Part shown: positions 38,301-51,283 of the stretch, piece by piece
Numbering within the stretch: position 1 is the first letter of the stretch
Layout of the letters: the number at the start of each line of letters is the position of its first letter
Source of the DNA: Adineta ricciae
Taxonomy: Eukaryota > Rotifera > Eurotatoria > Adinetida > Adinetidae
Reading direction: 5' to 3'
NCBI GenBank assembly: GCA_905250025.1
Contig: CAJNOJ010000019.1
Location: 434,001 to 498,000, forward strand
Length of the DNA: 64,000 bases
The notes under the pieces: generated by a model
Database searches by the model: none
What the model saw: the letters and a program-made list of their open reading frames with translations, nothing else
Told to the model about the DNA's origin: nothing
Made by a program: the position numbers and the translations under genes

Positions 38301-41300
38301 GTGTGTTTCGATGAGTTTCTCTTCGGAGACGGTATCTGCTGGTACCTGAGTATCTGATGATATAAAACTCTGCGATTCCTGGCCACTTAAAGTTTGTACG
38401 AGTGAGCTTTCATTGATAGTCTTCTCCATCTCGGCCTGCTCCATGTTTTTTACTGATTTTAATGCTGACTCAGTTGGTGTAAGCTGAAATTGATTTGTCT
38501 GTAGAACCATCGTTGATTCGGGTAAGGTGGAACTCTCTATCTGACTATCAGTTTTCAGTTTTACCAGCTCACTTCCTACTGTTACGGCACTGGTTGTTCC
38601 AACCTCTTTGTCAACTGATAAGCTTCGATGCAGTTGTTGGTGGTTTGGGTAGACTACCGGTGAAGGCATTTCAACATTTTCACTAGTTAAAGATGCAACT
38701 GTGAACGTGGGCGAGGATGGAATATTGCTAACATCAATGAGATCAGTACCATTTTGAATTTCAGGCAATGTTGTTGTTGGAGTGCTGTCTCGTGTTTCAG
38801 ATTTCTCGAGCTCAGTCGTCTTTGATGTTACCTCGATGCTTGACGATGCGTCACGTTGCTCAGCATCAGCAGTTGCAATAGTAGTGACGTTCTCTGGTGT
38901 AACCAATTTTTCATTATCAACTGGTGCTGGTGGTGTTACAAGACTTTCTGCTAAGACTGGCTTTTCAGTGTCGACTGCTACTGCTTTCGGACTGTTTTCT
39001 ATGGTGACCGATTGCTCAACACTAGTTTCTGTTTTGGCAATGTTACTTTCTGGTATAACAGATTCCTGGACTTCAATCTTCAGGATGGGTGCTGGTGTGT
39101 TCATTACTTCTATTGCTGATGTACCTTTTCTTGTATCGGCTTTCTCAACTTCATCAGATGTTGTGACTGGCATTGAAGTATTTTCCGATGCTTTCAGTTT
39201 TTCTATATCAACTATCACTGCTCCGGAATTGCTGTCTGCTATGCTTGGGGATCTAACGAGTTCGTTTGCGTCGACTTTCTCAGCTTCAATCGTTATGTTG
39301 ATCGGCATTACGATGTCTTCTGCTTTTGCATGCTTTTCATTATCAGTTGTTCTAGAAGATTCTTCCACATCGACAGCTGCTGTAGTTGACGGTTCAGTAT
39401 GACTGTCAGTATCAACTGCTTGTGCTACCGGTGTATCGATTGTTGTAACAGTTTCCTCAATATCAGTTGTGGTTTTGATGGTGGTGGTTTCTGGTACAAC
39501 AGATTCCTCATTATCAGCCGGTAGGAGATGCGTTACGATTTTTTCCGATGGAACAAGTCTGTCAGTTTCTACTACATCCACTATCGGAGTACTTTCTGTT
39601 GTAACAGGTTCCTCCACATTTATTGATGATGTGCTTTGTGTTGCAGAAGATTTCTCAGTGTGCACTGCGTCTGTCATTGCGTTACTTTCTGTTGGTATCG
39701 ATTTTTCGATATCAGTGGGTATTGTAGTAGTAACGCTTTCTGGCATAGCAGCTGCCTTAGTGTCGATCAATGGTGGCGGTGGTGCTGTATTTTTGTTCGA
39801 TAAGGTGGTTTCTGATGTTGTGGACTTGTCAATATTAATTGTTGCTGTGCTTTGCGACGCGGTAAGATTTCCAGTGTCCACGACTACCATTTTCGAGGCG
39901 TCTTCTGTGGCAAGTTCATTCACACCGAGGTCTATCGTAATTTCCGGTGCGTTAGATTTCTCAATATTAACTAATGATTCTGCTGGACTAGTTTCTGTTG
40001 TAGCAGGTTTCTCAACATCAGTAGTTGTTACTGCTATAGTGACGCCTTCCATTCCATCAGACTTCTTCACACTAGTCGGTGAACTTTCACTGCTTTCTAA
40101 AGCGGCAGACTCTTCGATGTCAGCCGGATCTCCCGTTGAAATGTCTTCTGATGTAATCACTTTCGCTGTATCAGTTGTTGTTGTACTTGATGGTGTAGTA
40201 TGTTTTCCGTTGTCAATTAGTGATTCTGTTGTAACGGATCCCTCAACATCATAAGCTGTTTCTGAAGTGGCATCCTCTGATACATCTGATTTCTTAGTAT
40301 CAGGTTCTCCTGGCAATGGTGTTGTAGTCTGTTCTGGTGTAGCAGGTCTTTCGCTGTCAACTGTTCCCTTTGTCGGTGTGCTTTCTGATAATAGAGTTTC
40401 TTCCACATCGAGTTTCGTTGCAGTTGGTGACGCGACAAGTGTCTCAGAGCCAACTGATGATCCTCCTGGGTTACTTTCTGTTACAACAGATCTGTCTGTA
40501 TCAGTTGGTGATGTTTCATTGCTTCCCAATGCAATAGATTTTTCTTTGTCAGTTAGATCCACTGTTTGCATGTCTTCTGGTGTAATGACTTTCTCAGCAT
40601 CTGTTTTTACAGTATTTAGTGATGTGGTAAGTTTTTTACTGTCAATTGATGGTTCTGTTGTTGAAGCAGTAATGTCTGGTGCAACTGATTCGTCAGCGTC
40701 AAGTACTGTGGATGAGAGTGTTGCCGGTTTCTCGTTGTCAATTTTAACGTCTGTCGACGTGCTTTCAAATAATCGAGTTCCTTCCGCGTCGAAGTTTGTT
40801 GTGATTGGTAATGCAATAGGTTTGCCAGGGTGAATTGATGATTCCTTTGGAGTAATTTCTATCGCAACGTGTTTTTCAGCATCATTAGTTGCTCCCATAG
40901 CGGTGCTTCCGATCATGACAGATTTATCTGCGCTAGCTGATGACGTTTCACTGCTTTCTAATGTAACAGGCTTTTCGGTATCAGTTAGACCTGCCGCTGG
41001 AATGCTTTCCAATGTAATGAACTTCTCAGTATCAGTTGTTGCTGTGTTTGATGGTGTGATAGGTTTCTCCGCAATGACAGCTGATGGTGAAGTACATTGA
41101 TCAGTAATAATAGTTGGTGTTTCATTGCTTTCTGCTGCACCAGACTTACGAACATCAGTTGTTGGCGATGTATCGATTCTCTTCGGTATATCAGACTTGC
41201 CAATGACGGTTGTTGCTGGTGACAGTGTTACAGTGTTTACTATTGTTTTTGGCTGAGTGTTTGTTGTTGTGGCATTGTTCGCACTTGTCGATGGTTGTGT

Positions 41301-44300
41301 AGTACGGAGAGAATAGACAACATTTGAAGTTGGACGTACGAGAGAAGCATTGCTGATATTAGTAGAATCGACGCGCACTGGCTCGCTTTTAACAGGTGTG
41401 AATGGATGTTCCGTGTTTGCTTCAGACTGATGATTAGGAATAACATTTGCTCCTGCTGTTAAATTAGTAGTTTGATTGACAGCTACATCAACTTTAACAG
41501 TATTGCCTGTTTTGTTTTTATCACTCCTAATAGAAATAGCAGGCTGCATGATATCCGCCGCACTCGTGCTGAGCAATAGTGCTTGATTATCGATGTGTCG
41601 CTGCGTTTGCTCAGCTTGTGACTCAATGTTTGATGCAATCGATGTTATAGGTTCGTCGATCAGAGCTTTTGTCTGTTCAACGCTCTGAATAGTCTGTGTT
41701 GTGATTTTCTTCTGTTTAGATTTGGTTTGCAACGCTTCTAACAAAACAGATACTGGCGGAAGACGTAAGTAGTCCGTGGAAAAGGTAACATATAATCGAC
41801 CAACGCCTAGCCGATAAGTTGCAAAATCAACAGGAATATTCACCGTTTGTTTTGGTTCTATCGACATACTATTTCAAATTGAGTACATCGGTTTCGTGAA
41901 TAAAAAAAAAAGAATATTTATTTTTCTTACTTTGTATGAAAGGATTTTATTGCTGCAAGACCATCTACTGCTATACGTCCATTGATCACTGGTTTCGACG
42001 ATGAATTCGTTATTTGTACATTAAGCCTAACAGCTCGTCCAACTTCTGTCACATTAGGATGCAAAAACTGAAAAGAAAACGAACATTAAAACATAATCAA
42101 GTACAACTACGACCGATCATACTAATTTCATTGAAACAGGTTCTTCATACAAAACATACTTGTCCACTCGATACTTTTGATTCGTTTCATTGACAGTTGC
42201 AAGAACAAACAATTTAAATAAACTGTCAAAGCATCGCTTCGATATCCCTTGCATATCACTCATCTTTATCCGTATGGGTTGCTCTACAAAACATAAAGCA
42301 AAGCTTATCTGAAGTACACTCAATCATACTTACCTTGTCGACGATTCAGCTGGTAAGTGTATGTCAAAATTCGATTCGACTTTTGTGAATTTGGGACGTG
42401 AGAGTGATCAATACAATTCACCTCTACTACAGTTAATTTAACCGTGAGTGTTCTCGTGGCATCTGATCGATTATTGGTGATAAGCAACAAATTGAGATCA
42501 TTACCATTCTAAACAGTTTATTTATTATTTAAAAGCTGAAAAGAAAGCTTACTTGGATGCTATGAGGTGTTTTGATTTCGATATCAACATCTCCTGTCGT
42601 CGCAGTTTTAGTCGGTTCTATAGGAAATACTTTGAGATAATATCAGTTCTTTTTCTCCTGAATTGTATACTTTTAATTGATATGTAGTTGTCAGTAAGAT
42701 CTTCGTACTCTCCTTCCTTTTCCAACGATTGAGTAATAATTTTAAAATTTATCGGATTGTCTTCAGTTTCTATGAAATACAATAAAAATTACATCATCTC
42801 TCTAAATATCGAAATAATATTTACTGATCAGTTCTCGATTTCCATTCGAATGAATCAGCCAATAGGTTCTATTTCCATTTAGTCGACTGTGAATTTCCCT
42901 CGTATCCCATCTCAAATCCAATGAATGACATTTCAATGCTGCCACTGAACATGGACCAACGCATCGAATCGCTAAATCAGAGAGAAAAGACATCAGTTTT
43001 CTAGCAAATTATCTCCATTGACAGCCATTTACGTTTGCCACATCGAATAAACGATGAATCAACTACTTGCCAACCACTAAAATTTCGTGGAAGATCATCT
43101 CGACGTAGCCAACATTCATTCCATAAATACCACGGTCTTGAAAACCACCGAATGAACAAGAACGTCACACAATATCAAAACTCCCTTACCGAGTCATTTT
43201 CGATAGAACAACTACCGTTGATTGTTGTTCTTGCGGTACGTTCGGACGCGTATCACTCGTTATTCTTTCTTGAACTTGACCAGTGGCATTGTAAATAGTA
43301 ACAATCCGACAAGCGATACCCAACGACCGACATAGACTACAAAACACTGCTGCATGTTGCCAATTATTACCACTATCTCGCTGCATCGATTGAGTATTCG
43401 GTTGACGAGACAATCTCAAAATCGCTGGACTACTAGTGTAGTTATTATCTGGACAGGAAGCTGAACCCTCACCAAAAACAGACGGAAATATGCCATTAGT
43501 TGTTCCTATTTCCGAACAGATTTTTGATGCAAGCATACGAAGAACGACGGATGTATCGATCGAATATGGAACGGAAACTTGTATTTTACGAAGAAGTTCG
43601 AGAGCGGTCAATAATACAATACTTTCGAATTGTCCAAAGTACCATGGAATAGATCGAGGTATATCAGATAGACCAAGAAAAATTTGTCCATGTTCATTCA
43701 TAACATATTCCCTAATTTGCTCGGACGAATTCAAACTACAAGGATCATTTTTTTGCCAAGGATTAAAGAGGAAATAAATGTCTATTTCGAATTGAAAAAT
43801 AGTCAACGTTCGTTTATCGAGACAACCTTTTTCCATCATACAACAGGTTTCTAAGAATAACTATTAAAACACACCGTATGAATATCAAAAATTACAAGGA
43901 ACTAGCGCTTCATTCTTACAGAATATTTGCCAATAAGAGCATGACAAGGAGAATGGATTTGAAAATGAATTCGTTTCTTGTCTTCATTTTCCGTATCTAT
44001 TCTCCTTACTGACCAGTCATTCGATGAACCATTTAATGGTATTTTTATTGCTAAACTATTCAACCATGTATGACATTTGAAAATAAACGACAGGTGATGT
44101 TTGTCGATGTCGAATTCATGATCAAGTGTAAGAATAAAAGAAAATGCTTGACCTCGTCGAAGAATAAGTCCTTCGACATCATAGTAAATTGTCGCATGTT
44201 CTTCCATATTTTTCTTCTTACACAGATCGATATGAGTAGGTCTCAATCGAGATACTAAAAACAAAATTTATTCCCGTACAAACTCTGTATCTCTTACTAG

Positions 44301-44488
44301 TATCAGATGCACTATTTTGGTGTCGCATGATGATTGTTCTAAAAACGAAGATTTTCATTGACTGCTGCTGAGCCGCATGCGAAAATTACTCACGTTGGAT
44401 TGTTGTTCATGGGAATTTTTGAAGATGAGGAAAAAATACTACTCGAAGAATCGATCACAGATCGTGTTTGATTTTTCTCAGGTTGCAT
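29337..44488 (-). CDS. Giant protein: inactive transglutaminase fold fused to about 4,000-residue repetitive extension
   Basis: About a dozen small exons (44488-41945) code a transglutaminase. The N-terminal beta domain has 'EGLILRRGQAFSFILTLDHE'. The core has 'FLFNPWQKNDPCSLNSSEQI', 'EYVMNEHGQIFLG', 'IPWYFGQFESIVLLTALELL', 'AAVFCSLCRSLGIACRIVTI' and 'LWNECWLRRDDLPRNFSGWQ' with 'VVDSS'. C-terminal Ig-like domains follow. In the family the active Cys lies in YGQCW and the His in FH.W. Here these read SGNNW and WYLW, so Cys is Asn and His is Tyr, while the Asp is kept; cross-linking is not expected. The frame then runs through GTAAG..AAATAG into one exon of 12.5 kb (41868-29337) of about 4,177 codons. 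It finishes the last beta domain ('VDFATYRLGVGRLYVTF') and continues as Thr/Ser/Glu/Asp-rich repeats, then Trp-motif repeats, then an acidic patch and a basic end. No signal peptide is seen. The start is the first Met of the 5'-most coding exon found. Confidence 0.85.
30219..33405 (-). repeat. Zone 3 of giant exon: 19 Trp-centred amphipathic helix repeats
   Basis: I count 19 copies of a motif of the form D-x-[DE]-L-[RK]-x-W-[LI]-x-x-[LV]-L-x-x-[IL]-[ST]-x-S. Examples are 'DDDLRSWLNHLLRQLSLS', 'DQDLRNWIDYLLNDISLS' and 'DEDLKEWIDHILNTISHS'. The Trp and the following hydrophobic positions are nearly invariant, while spacers vary from about 20 to over 100 residues. In the densest part two sub-types alternate (W-L-N-H and W-I-D-Y). 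The i, i+3/4 hydrophobic pattern predicts a short amphipathic helix. Confidence 0.85.
33600..38300 (-). repeat. Zone 2 of giant exon: roughly 25-40-residue acidic repeats
   Basis: Units carry a 'D(K/E)PLDTT' type core, a charged E/K/D stretch and a hydrophobic 'NV.L' step. Examples are 'DEPLNTTSKEEANRQENVQL' and 'DQSLDKIASDERQKEHDGEF'. The copies are strongly diverged. The composition predicts an acidic, disordered filament-like region. Confidence 0.65.
38800..41250 (-). repeat. Zone 1 of giant exon: about 17-residue Thr/Ser/Glu repeats
   Basis: The coding sequence repeats degenerate units built like 'TDTEKPVTLESSETSS': a T/V-D-x-E-K-P/S core, a short hydrophobic pair and then a Ser/Thr run. 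Dozens of copies can be read. Their DNA is similarly repetitive, which is why long antisense frames stay open. Confidence 0.75.
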
Positions 44489-45081
44489 CAGTACGTCTAA
44501 AGTAAATATGAGGGGGTTCTTTTCATATTACTAAAACAAGCATATTGCTGAAATGATTCTCTTTCTTGTGGTGTCATGCGTAACGACGAAATATTTTACT
44601 TAGCCCACAAGAGAAAAAATATGTGCAAAATAAGCCATATCAATATATCAATATGTAATGTTGACATCTGCTTTTCTCTTAATTGTCATTGTTCACCTTA
44701 GGAATAGTCATTTACATGTAAATATAGTTGTTCGAGATAAACTGCATGTTTGAATAAACTTTCCGGGCAATGTCGTATCAATCATCAAAGTATGAGCGGG
44801 ACAGGAGAACGATATTGTCTAGGCTATGACGTCAGAAGATTCGATTTTGTTCGTATTCTCGAGAAAAACAAAGTATGTTGTCGTTAGATTTTCTATTCTA
44901 TTTACGTTTTAACATGATGACATACACCACGATCACATTAATCGAACCAAACCGATATGCATATGTCGATTTACCTTGAATTACATCGTCACAGTTATAA
45001 TACAATAAATGAAAGAAAAAACAACAACAACAATACGAGGATGATTGTGTCGATTTGCCTGTATACCGAAACGTCGAGAAA
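44489..45081. other. Intergenic region, likely promoter of the giant gene
   Basis: No coding potential seen. A CTTTAG acceptor just upstream of the first coding Met suggests a non-coding 5' exon somewhere in this interval. The rest is AT-rich with no repeat of note. Confidence 0.4.
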
Positions 45082-45573
45082 TTAGAAATCTGTAGATGAT
45101 TTATTGATCAATAGTGCAAGCATTGTAACAAGAAAACTAATACCTACAATTGACGTACAGATATTCATCAACAAGGTCCGCTGCGAGATCTTTAACGTTG
45201 ATTCATAGTCCTTAGTTCGTTTATGTTCTCGCACACGCATAGAGAGAATGATACAAACAATGCCAAATACAAAGAAAAGAAAAAAGTTGCCGATCGACCA
45301 AAATAGATAATCAGATATGCTCGTAAGCTCACGTTTATTTTCGGCAATTTTCAAATTTATATGATCGATCTCAGATTGATAATAATCAGTATTACTCTGA
45401 GGTAACCACGTAAAACCGTTTCGTTTTTCTAAATACGGTTCGAGTTCGTCGATTTCACGTTTTTCCATTCGTCCGACGCCACTAAAAGACGAAACAAAAT
45501 CATTAAATAAATTGAAATATTTCGATTTCTACTTCACAGGTCGATAACCAGTCAACAGACGTTCGTTACGCAT
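45082..45573 (-). CDS. CD225/dispanin-like two-helix membrane protein
   Basis: Two exons: MRNERLLTGYRPV joined through a GTAGAA..TTTTAG intron to 'NGVGRMEKREIDELEPY' and the rest, about 145 residues ending at TAG/TAA 45082. The C-terminal half fits the CD225 (dispanin/IFITM-related) layout: a helix 'DYLFWSIGNFFLFFVFGIVC', a small basic loop with S..VR...R..DYE, then 'TLLMNICTSIVGISFLVTML'. Family members sit in plasma or endosomal membranes with the first helix re-entrant. Vertebrate relatives include antiviral IFITMs, but most invertebrate members have unknown roles. The usual double cysteine of the first helix is replaced by Phe, so palmitoylation there is unlikely. Confidence 0.6.
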
Positions 45574-46214
45574 TTTCAAGGTTAGAAGATGAAAAATGAT
45601 GCGCGAAGAGTATTGTGTGTATGTCTATAGTTCTCATTCTTTTTTTTCCTTTCGTGTTCTTCGTATTTTATGTTGAGAGATTGTCATTATGATAGTACTA
45701 TATTTGTTTGTCTTGAAAGAACACAAAAAAACCAAAAAATATGTCATGTTTTTTATTGATATATGTCATTGCCTTCACCAAATAATGATCTTCTCAATCG
45801 TTTCTGTTTTGAATACAATTCGAATTGAAAAACAACAACAGTCAATGTCGAATGTAGCCTTACCTGAGCGATTGAACTTGAATCGTTTATGATACAGAAT
45901 GAATTTCTTCTCTTTCGATTGCATTTGTTCATGATTGAAGAGATTGGTCGACATTTGGCTCAAAGATAAAACGAAAGAGTCAATCTTTTTCTCCTTCTTC
46001 CTTTGCTAATAGAAATAGAAAAGATAAGACAGTTCGAGTGTTAAACATCGTCTTATTCAATCAATAGAATAAAAAGTTTCGTTCTTATCCGTTGTATTTT
46101 TTGCTTCTATAAAACCGTTAATGTTAACATTTTTTATGGCATAACAACGAACACACAAACAACATGCTTTCGAGAACAGTAAGAAAAATAAAACGAAAAT
46201 TTGCATGCTGCAAA
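45574..46214. other. Intergenic between dispanin-like and TyrRS genes
   Basis: AT-rich, with short open frames only. There is no coding trace of the EMAP-II domain that follows the catalytic part in human and insect TyrRS, so the TyrRS gene really appears to stop at 46215. Confidence 0.5.
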
Positions 46215-47821
<1,607 letters not shown>

Positions 47822-47960
47822 TATTCGATTTAGTCGAGTGAAATCTGAAACAAGTCGAACACTTCTTTTTATCGAAGTCTCACGTAATGCCATTGCATCA
47901 TGTGCAGAAGAAAGAAGGAAAGTCGGCATATATGACTCAATTTATCAAACAGAAAATATC

Positions 47961-50042
47961 CTATCCAATAGAAAATTTCTGAAGTAATATTAACAAATTT
48001 TTACACTCAACGTGATGTTTCAAATCTTCTCGTCCACATCGAGCCACTGCAATAGACAATGTGTGCCATATACTTTCTGACATTGCTTCGTTGCTAACGC
48101 CATTAGTTTGTTGTTTAAGTGCAATTAGAAGATGTTCGATAGCTTGTTCATATGCATGAAGATTCAAACAGCTTATTCCAAGATTATACCGTGCGCGCGT
48201 ATAGCCTGGTGATGAAGTCAATGCATGATAATAGGCCTCAACCGCTTGTTCATTTCGACCGCTGTGTGCTATGGATGCACCTAGTTTATTCCACAATAGG
48301 GCATCCTAGAATCAAAAAGAAATTTCGATGAGTTTTTATTAGTGGAACAGAAGTATAAGTTTACGTTGGGTTTAGAAAGCACAGCTACTTGGAAGCATTC
48401 GGCTGCTTTCGTATAATCTTCATACAAATAGAATAAGATTCCCAGACATACTTGAAGATTGAAATCGATATCGCTCGATGTATTGGATAATGAAACAGCT
48501 TGAAAAAACAAGTCTTTCAAACTTTTGAACGTTAATCTCGAATTTCGCTCTTTGTTATCATGAGAAAGAAGATGGCAATATCTCTCGTGATTTTCCAACC
48601 ATCGATAAAGACAGTCGAGTGCATCTTTTCTTAGCACTTCGTTTGTGTAACACGTTGCTAATGTTATATATGCTTGTAAATTTTTCGGATCAAGTTCAAT
48701 GCATCTGTTGATTAAATAGTTAATCAGACAATGAGAAGAACTGGAAGAAAAATTTACTTTTTCAATGCACAAATAGCTCGACTATCCTGCTCGTTCGTAT
48801 GTTGAGTTATACCGAGTTGCATCCATGCCTGAAATAAATTTAATCAGACTAGTTCTTTGTTACTATACCATCATTATCGATTATGTATCATTGAACTTTG
48901 ATGTAAAAGTCATTATCTATTTGCTCTATCATCGAAGGTTATAAACACAATAACGAGAACAAAAAAAGCTCGCCGATTGCAAACGGTGAATGCGCAAGGG
49001 CAGGTAAGTCGAAGATTTCTACTGAACTTACATCTACATGATCAGGTTTCTTTTGAACGGCTGCTTCAAAGCATAGAATTGCATTAATAATGTCGTGAAC
49101 TTCTAAGCGTTTAAGTCCTTCACCATACGCATCAATCAAATCCCAAAATGGATTCTGTTGATCAAACTTGTACTCGATATAATGACTCATATGACTATTC
49201 GACTCTTCACAAAACGATCGTGGGGGTTGTAGTTGACTAAATATAATGTCTTTGTCTATGATGTGGGTCTTAGTGCGTCTTCGTTACTTGTTCTCTCTAG
49301 GCAGGTTCTCCGCATTGGATTGTTTTATCTCATTCATCTCGATTGGCGGCAATACATCGTCCTGAAATAAAGTTTGATCGTTAAGCTAAGATCTCCCTTT
49401 GTATACGATTTACTTCGATCTTAGCTGCAAATTGGTTGTCTCCGAGAAAAGAAAGAATAACATTTGCAGCACTTGCTGCATCGTTGGCAAATTCTGTCTG
49501 AGGAGGAAACAGTTGTTGATCAAGAAAGACCGGATGAGAGTAAAGAATAGGAGGCGAAAATGATGGACTATATAAAGACACATCTCGTGATATTTTCATT
49601 TGAATTCAATAGAACCGTAATCGAATACATATGTTCATTGAAATCAGATGTTTACTTATACTTACAGATAACTTTGTTCGTGTTCGAATAGTTGCTGTTG
49701 AAATTGAGATGTTGTTGTTCGATTCGAATTGAAATATGGATCCAGAAATTCTTGAGCCCATTCACATCCTACGTAAAATACAAAAGTATTGAGAAAATAA
49801 ATTTCAAGTTATCTTCTGTTACCCTGATTGTCACATGAAGATAAACTTGTCAAGAGATCTTGTAGTTGAAATGTACTCGGTGCAGCAGAACTCGAACTGT
49901 GGTATTCATTGACGAATTCATCAACTGCAGTATCACCATGAATATTCGAATTGACATTCTAGAAAACAAATTAGTTAAGTTTTCGAGAGTCATGGACGCC
50001 GTACTGCTGAGTTGATTGATGATGAACGATTGATTAAACCAT
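47961..50042 (-). CDS. PEX5: Peroxisomal targeting signal 1 receptor
   Basis: The C-terminal half is a TPR domain reading 'YKFDQQNPFWDLIDAYGEGL', 'INAILCFEAAVQKKPDHVD', 'LWNKLGASIAHSGRNEQAVE', 'YTRARYNLGISCLNLHAYEQ' and 'MSESIWHTLSIAVARCG', matching PEX5 block by block. It binds the SKL-type tail of matrix enzymes in the cytosol and docks at the peroxisome. The N-terminal half holds one clear WxxxF motif in 'GCEWAQEFLDPYF', the PEX14-docking type, and 'FANDAASAANVILSFL'. The first coding exon is tentative: a lone ATG at 50042 joined by GTTTAA..TTCTAG to 'NVNSNIHGDTAVDEF'. The conserved N-terminal Cys used for receptor recycling is not seen in this model. Stop at 47961-47963. Confidence 0.9.
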
Positions 50043-51283
50043 CCTAGCGAATACGCATTTGTTTACAACTGAGCAAAGATCCAATGAATTACTTGTGTCA
50101 CGAGTGTTTTGTCATGTTTATGAAATTCAGTTAGTTTGATCAATGGATTTGTCGTACCGCACTCTGGTTGAAGAAGAGTTCTCGACGTTGTCATATCTTT
50201 TCGTCTGTTTTTGTGCAAAGTCAGATAACGAAAACGTAAATATAGACGAAGTCATCTCAGTTGTATATTTGGCTCAAATCCAATATCATTGCATTGCATT
50301 GCAAAGCCCCACCTCCACTTTTTTTTCTCTTCTGTGATTGGTAAATCATGGATAGCCAATGATTAGATTCGAGTCAGATGGGCGACAAATAACAGAAAAT
50401 AAACTCGTTTTTCGTCGAGAAAATTATGTTAAAAACAGTTCATTTCGTCAAAGATAACTAAAAACAGCATTTTAGCCGGTTGCGAAATATTTTTCTGTTC
50501 GTTGTCTAACAAGAAATAAACACATTCCGTGTGTTTGTTTGTTTCGATGTGCATACGACCGCGCTCAACCACGGTTTCCAAGTCGTGTGTGTGTATGTTC
50601 GATTCTTTTTTTTTTTGTATTCTGATACGTTACATCGTACCCGTATTTAAATATATAAATGCAAAACGAGGGTGAATACAATCGACCGCGAGAGAGAGAG
50701 AGAGAGTGACGAAGAAGAAATCGAATACATCGACTAAACCAAGGTCTCTTTCTCTTTGTGCATATACGTGTATTTCTTTCACTATTCTACCTCGCCTGAT
50801 TTATTCTTTATCGTTATCATTTATATATTATGGACGAATAGTGAAATACACGAATTACCATGAACGAGTGCAATCTTATCTCGTCTACACTAGCGAATTA
50901 GTAGATCTTAGAAAATAGCAAGAGAGATAGAGAGGAAAATGTGGAGGTGATGGTATAACATGTGCAATCCAGGGGAACAGCTGAGAATATAAATAGTGAA
51001 GAATCTTCACTTTGTCTGCTTCCGTGTTTTAGTTTTATTTATTTTAATACATATCTATCAGACATGTGTGTCTTTAGTCCATGCCTTCTTTAGATTTAAC
51101 AGCATATTTTTGACTGAAATCGATTGGCTTTGCAGAATGTTTTCTCTTACCGCATCGTCGCTATCGATAAACAAAACATCGAAATAAATAAATACGTTTG
51201 CGTGTTTTTTTTCTCTTCTAGATATTGAGTGAGTAAAGGTGTAAATTGGCCAACCTTCTCACCAAAACGGAAGTCGGAACATC
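50043..51283. other. Divergent intergenic region / 5' leader of CELF-like gene
   Basis: Between the PEX5 start (minus) and the CELF-like start (plus). It contains a GAGAGAGAGAGAG run near 50692-50706, T-runs and TATATAAAT near 50651. An in-frame TAA at 51242-51244 upstream of the next ATG argues against an unspliced N-terminal extension. No gene seen. Confidence 0.5.

Noticed and set aside
38782-40833. Long plus-strand ORFs (up to 261 codons) opposite the giant exon
   Set aside because: They are the mirror of repetitive Thr/Ser/Glu codons, have Val/Ser-rich content without domains, and many such frames occur along the exon.
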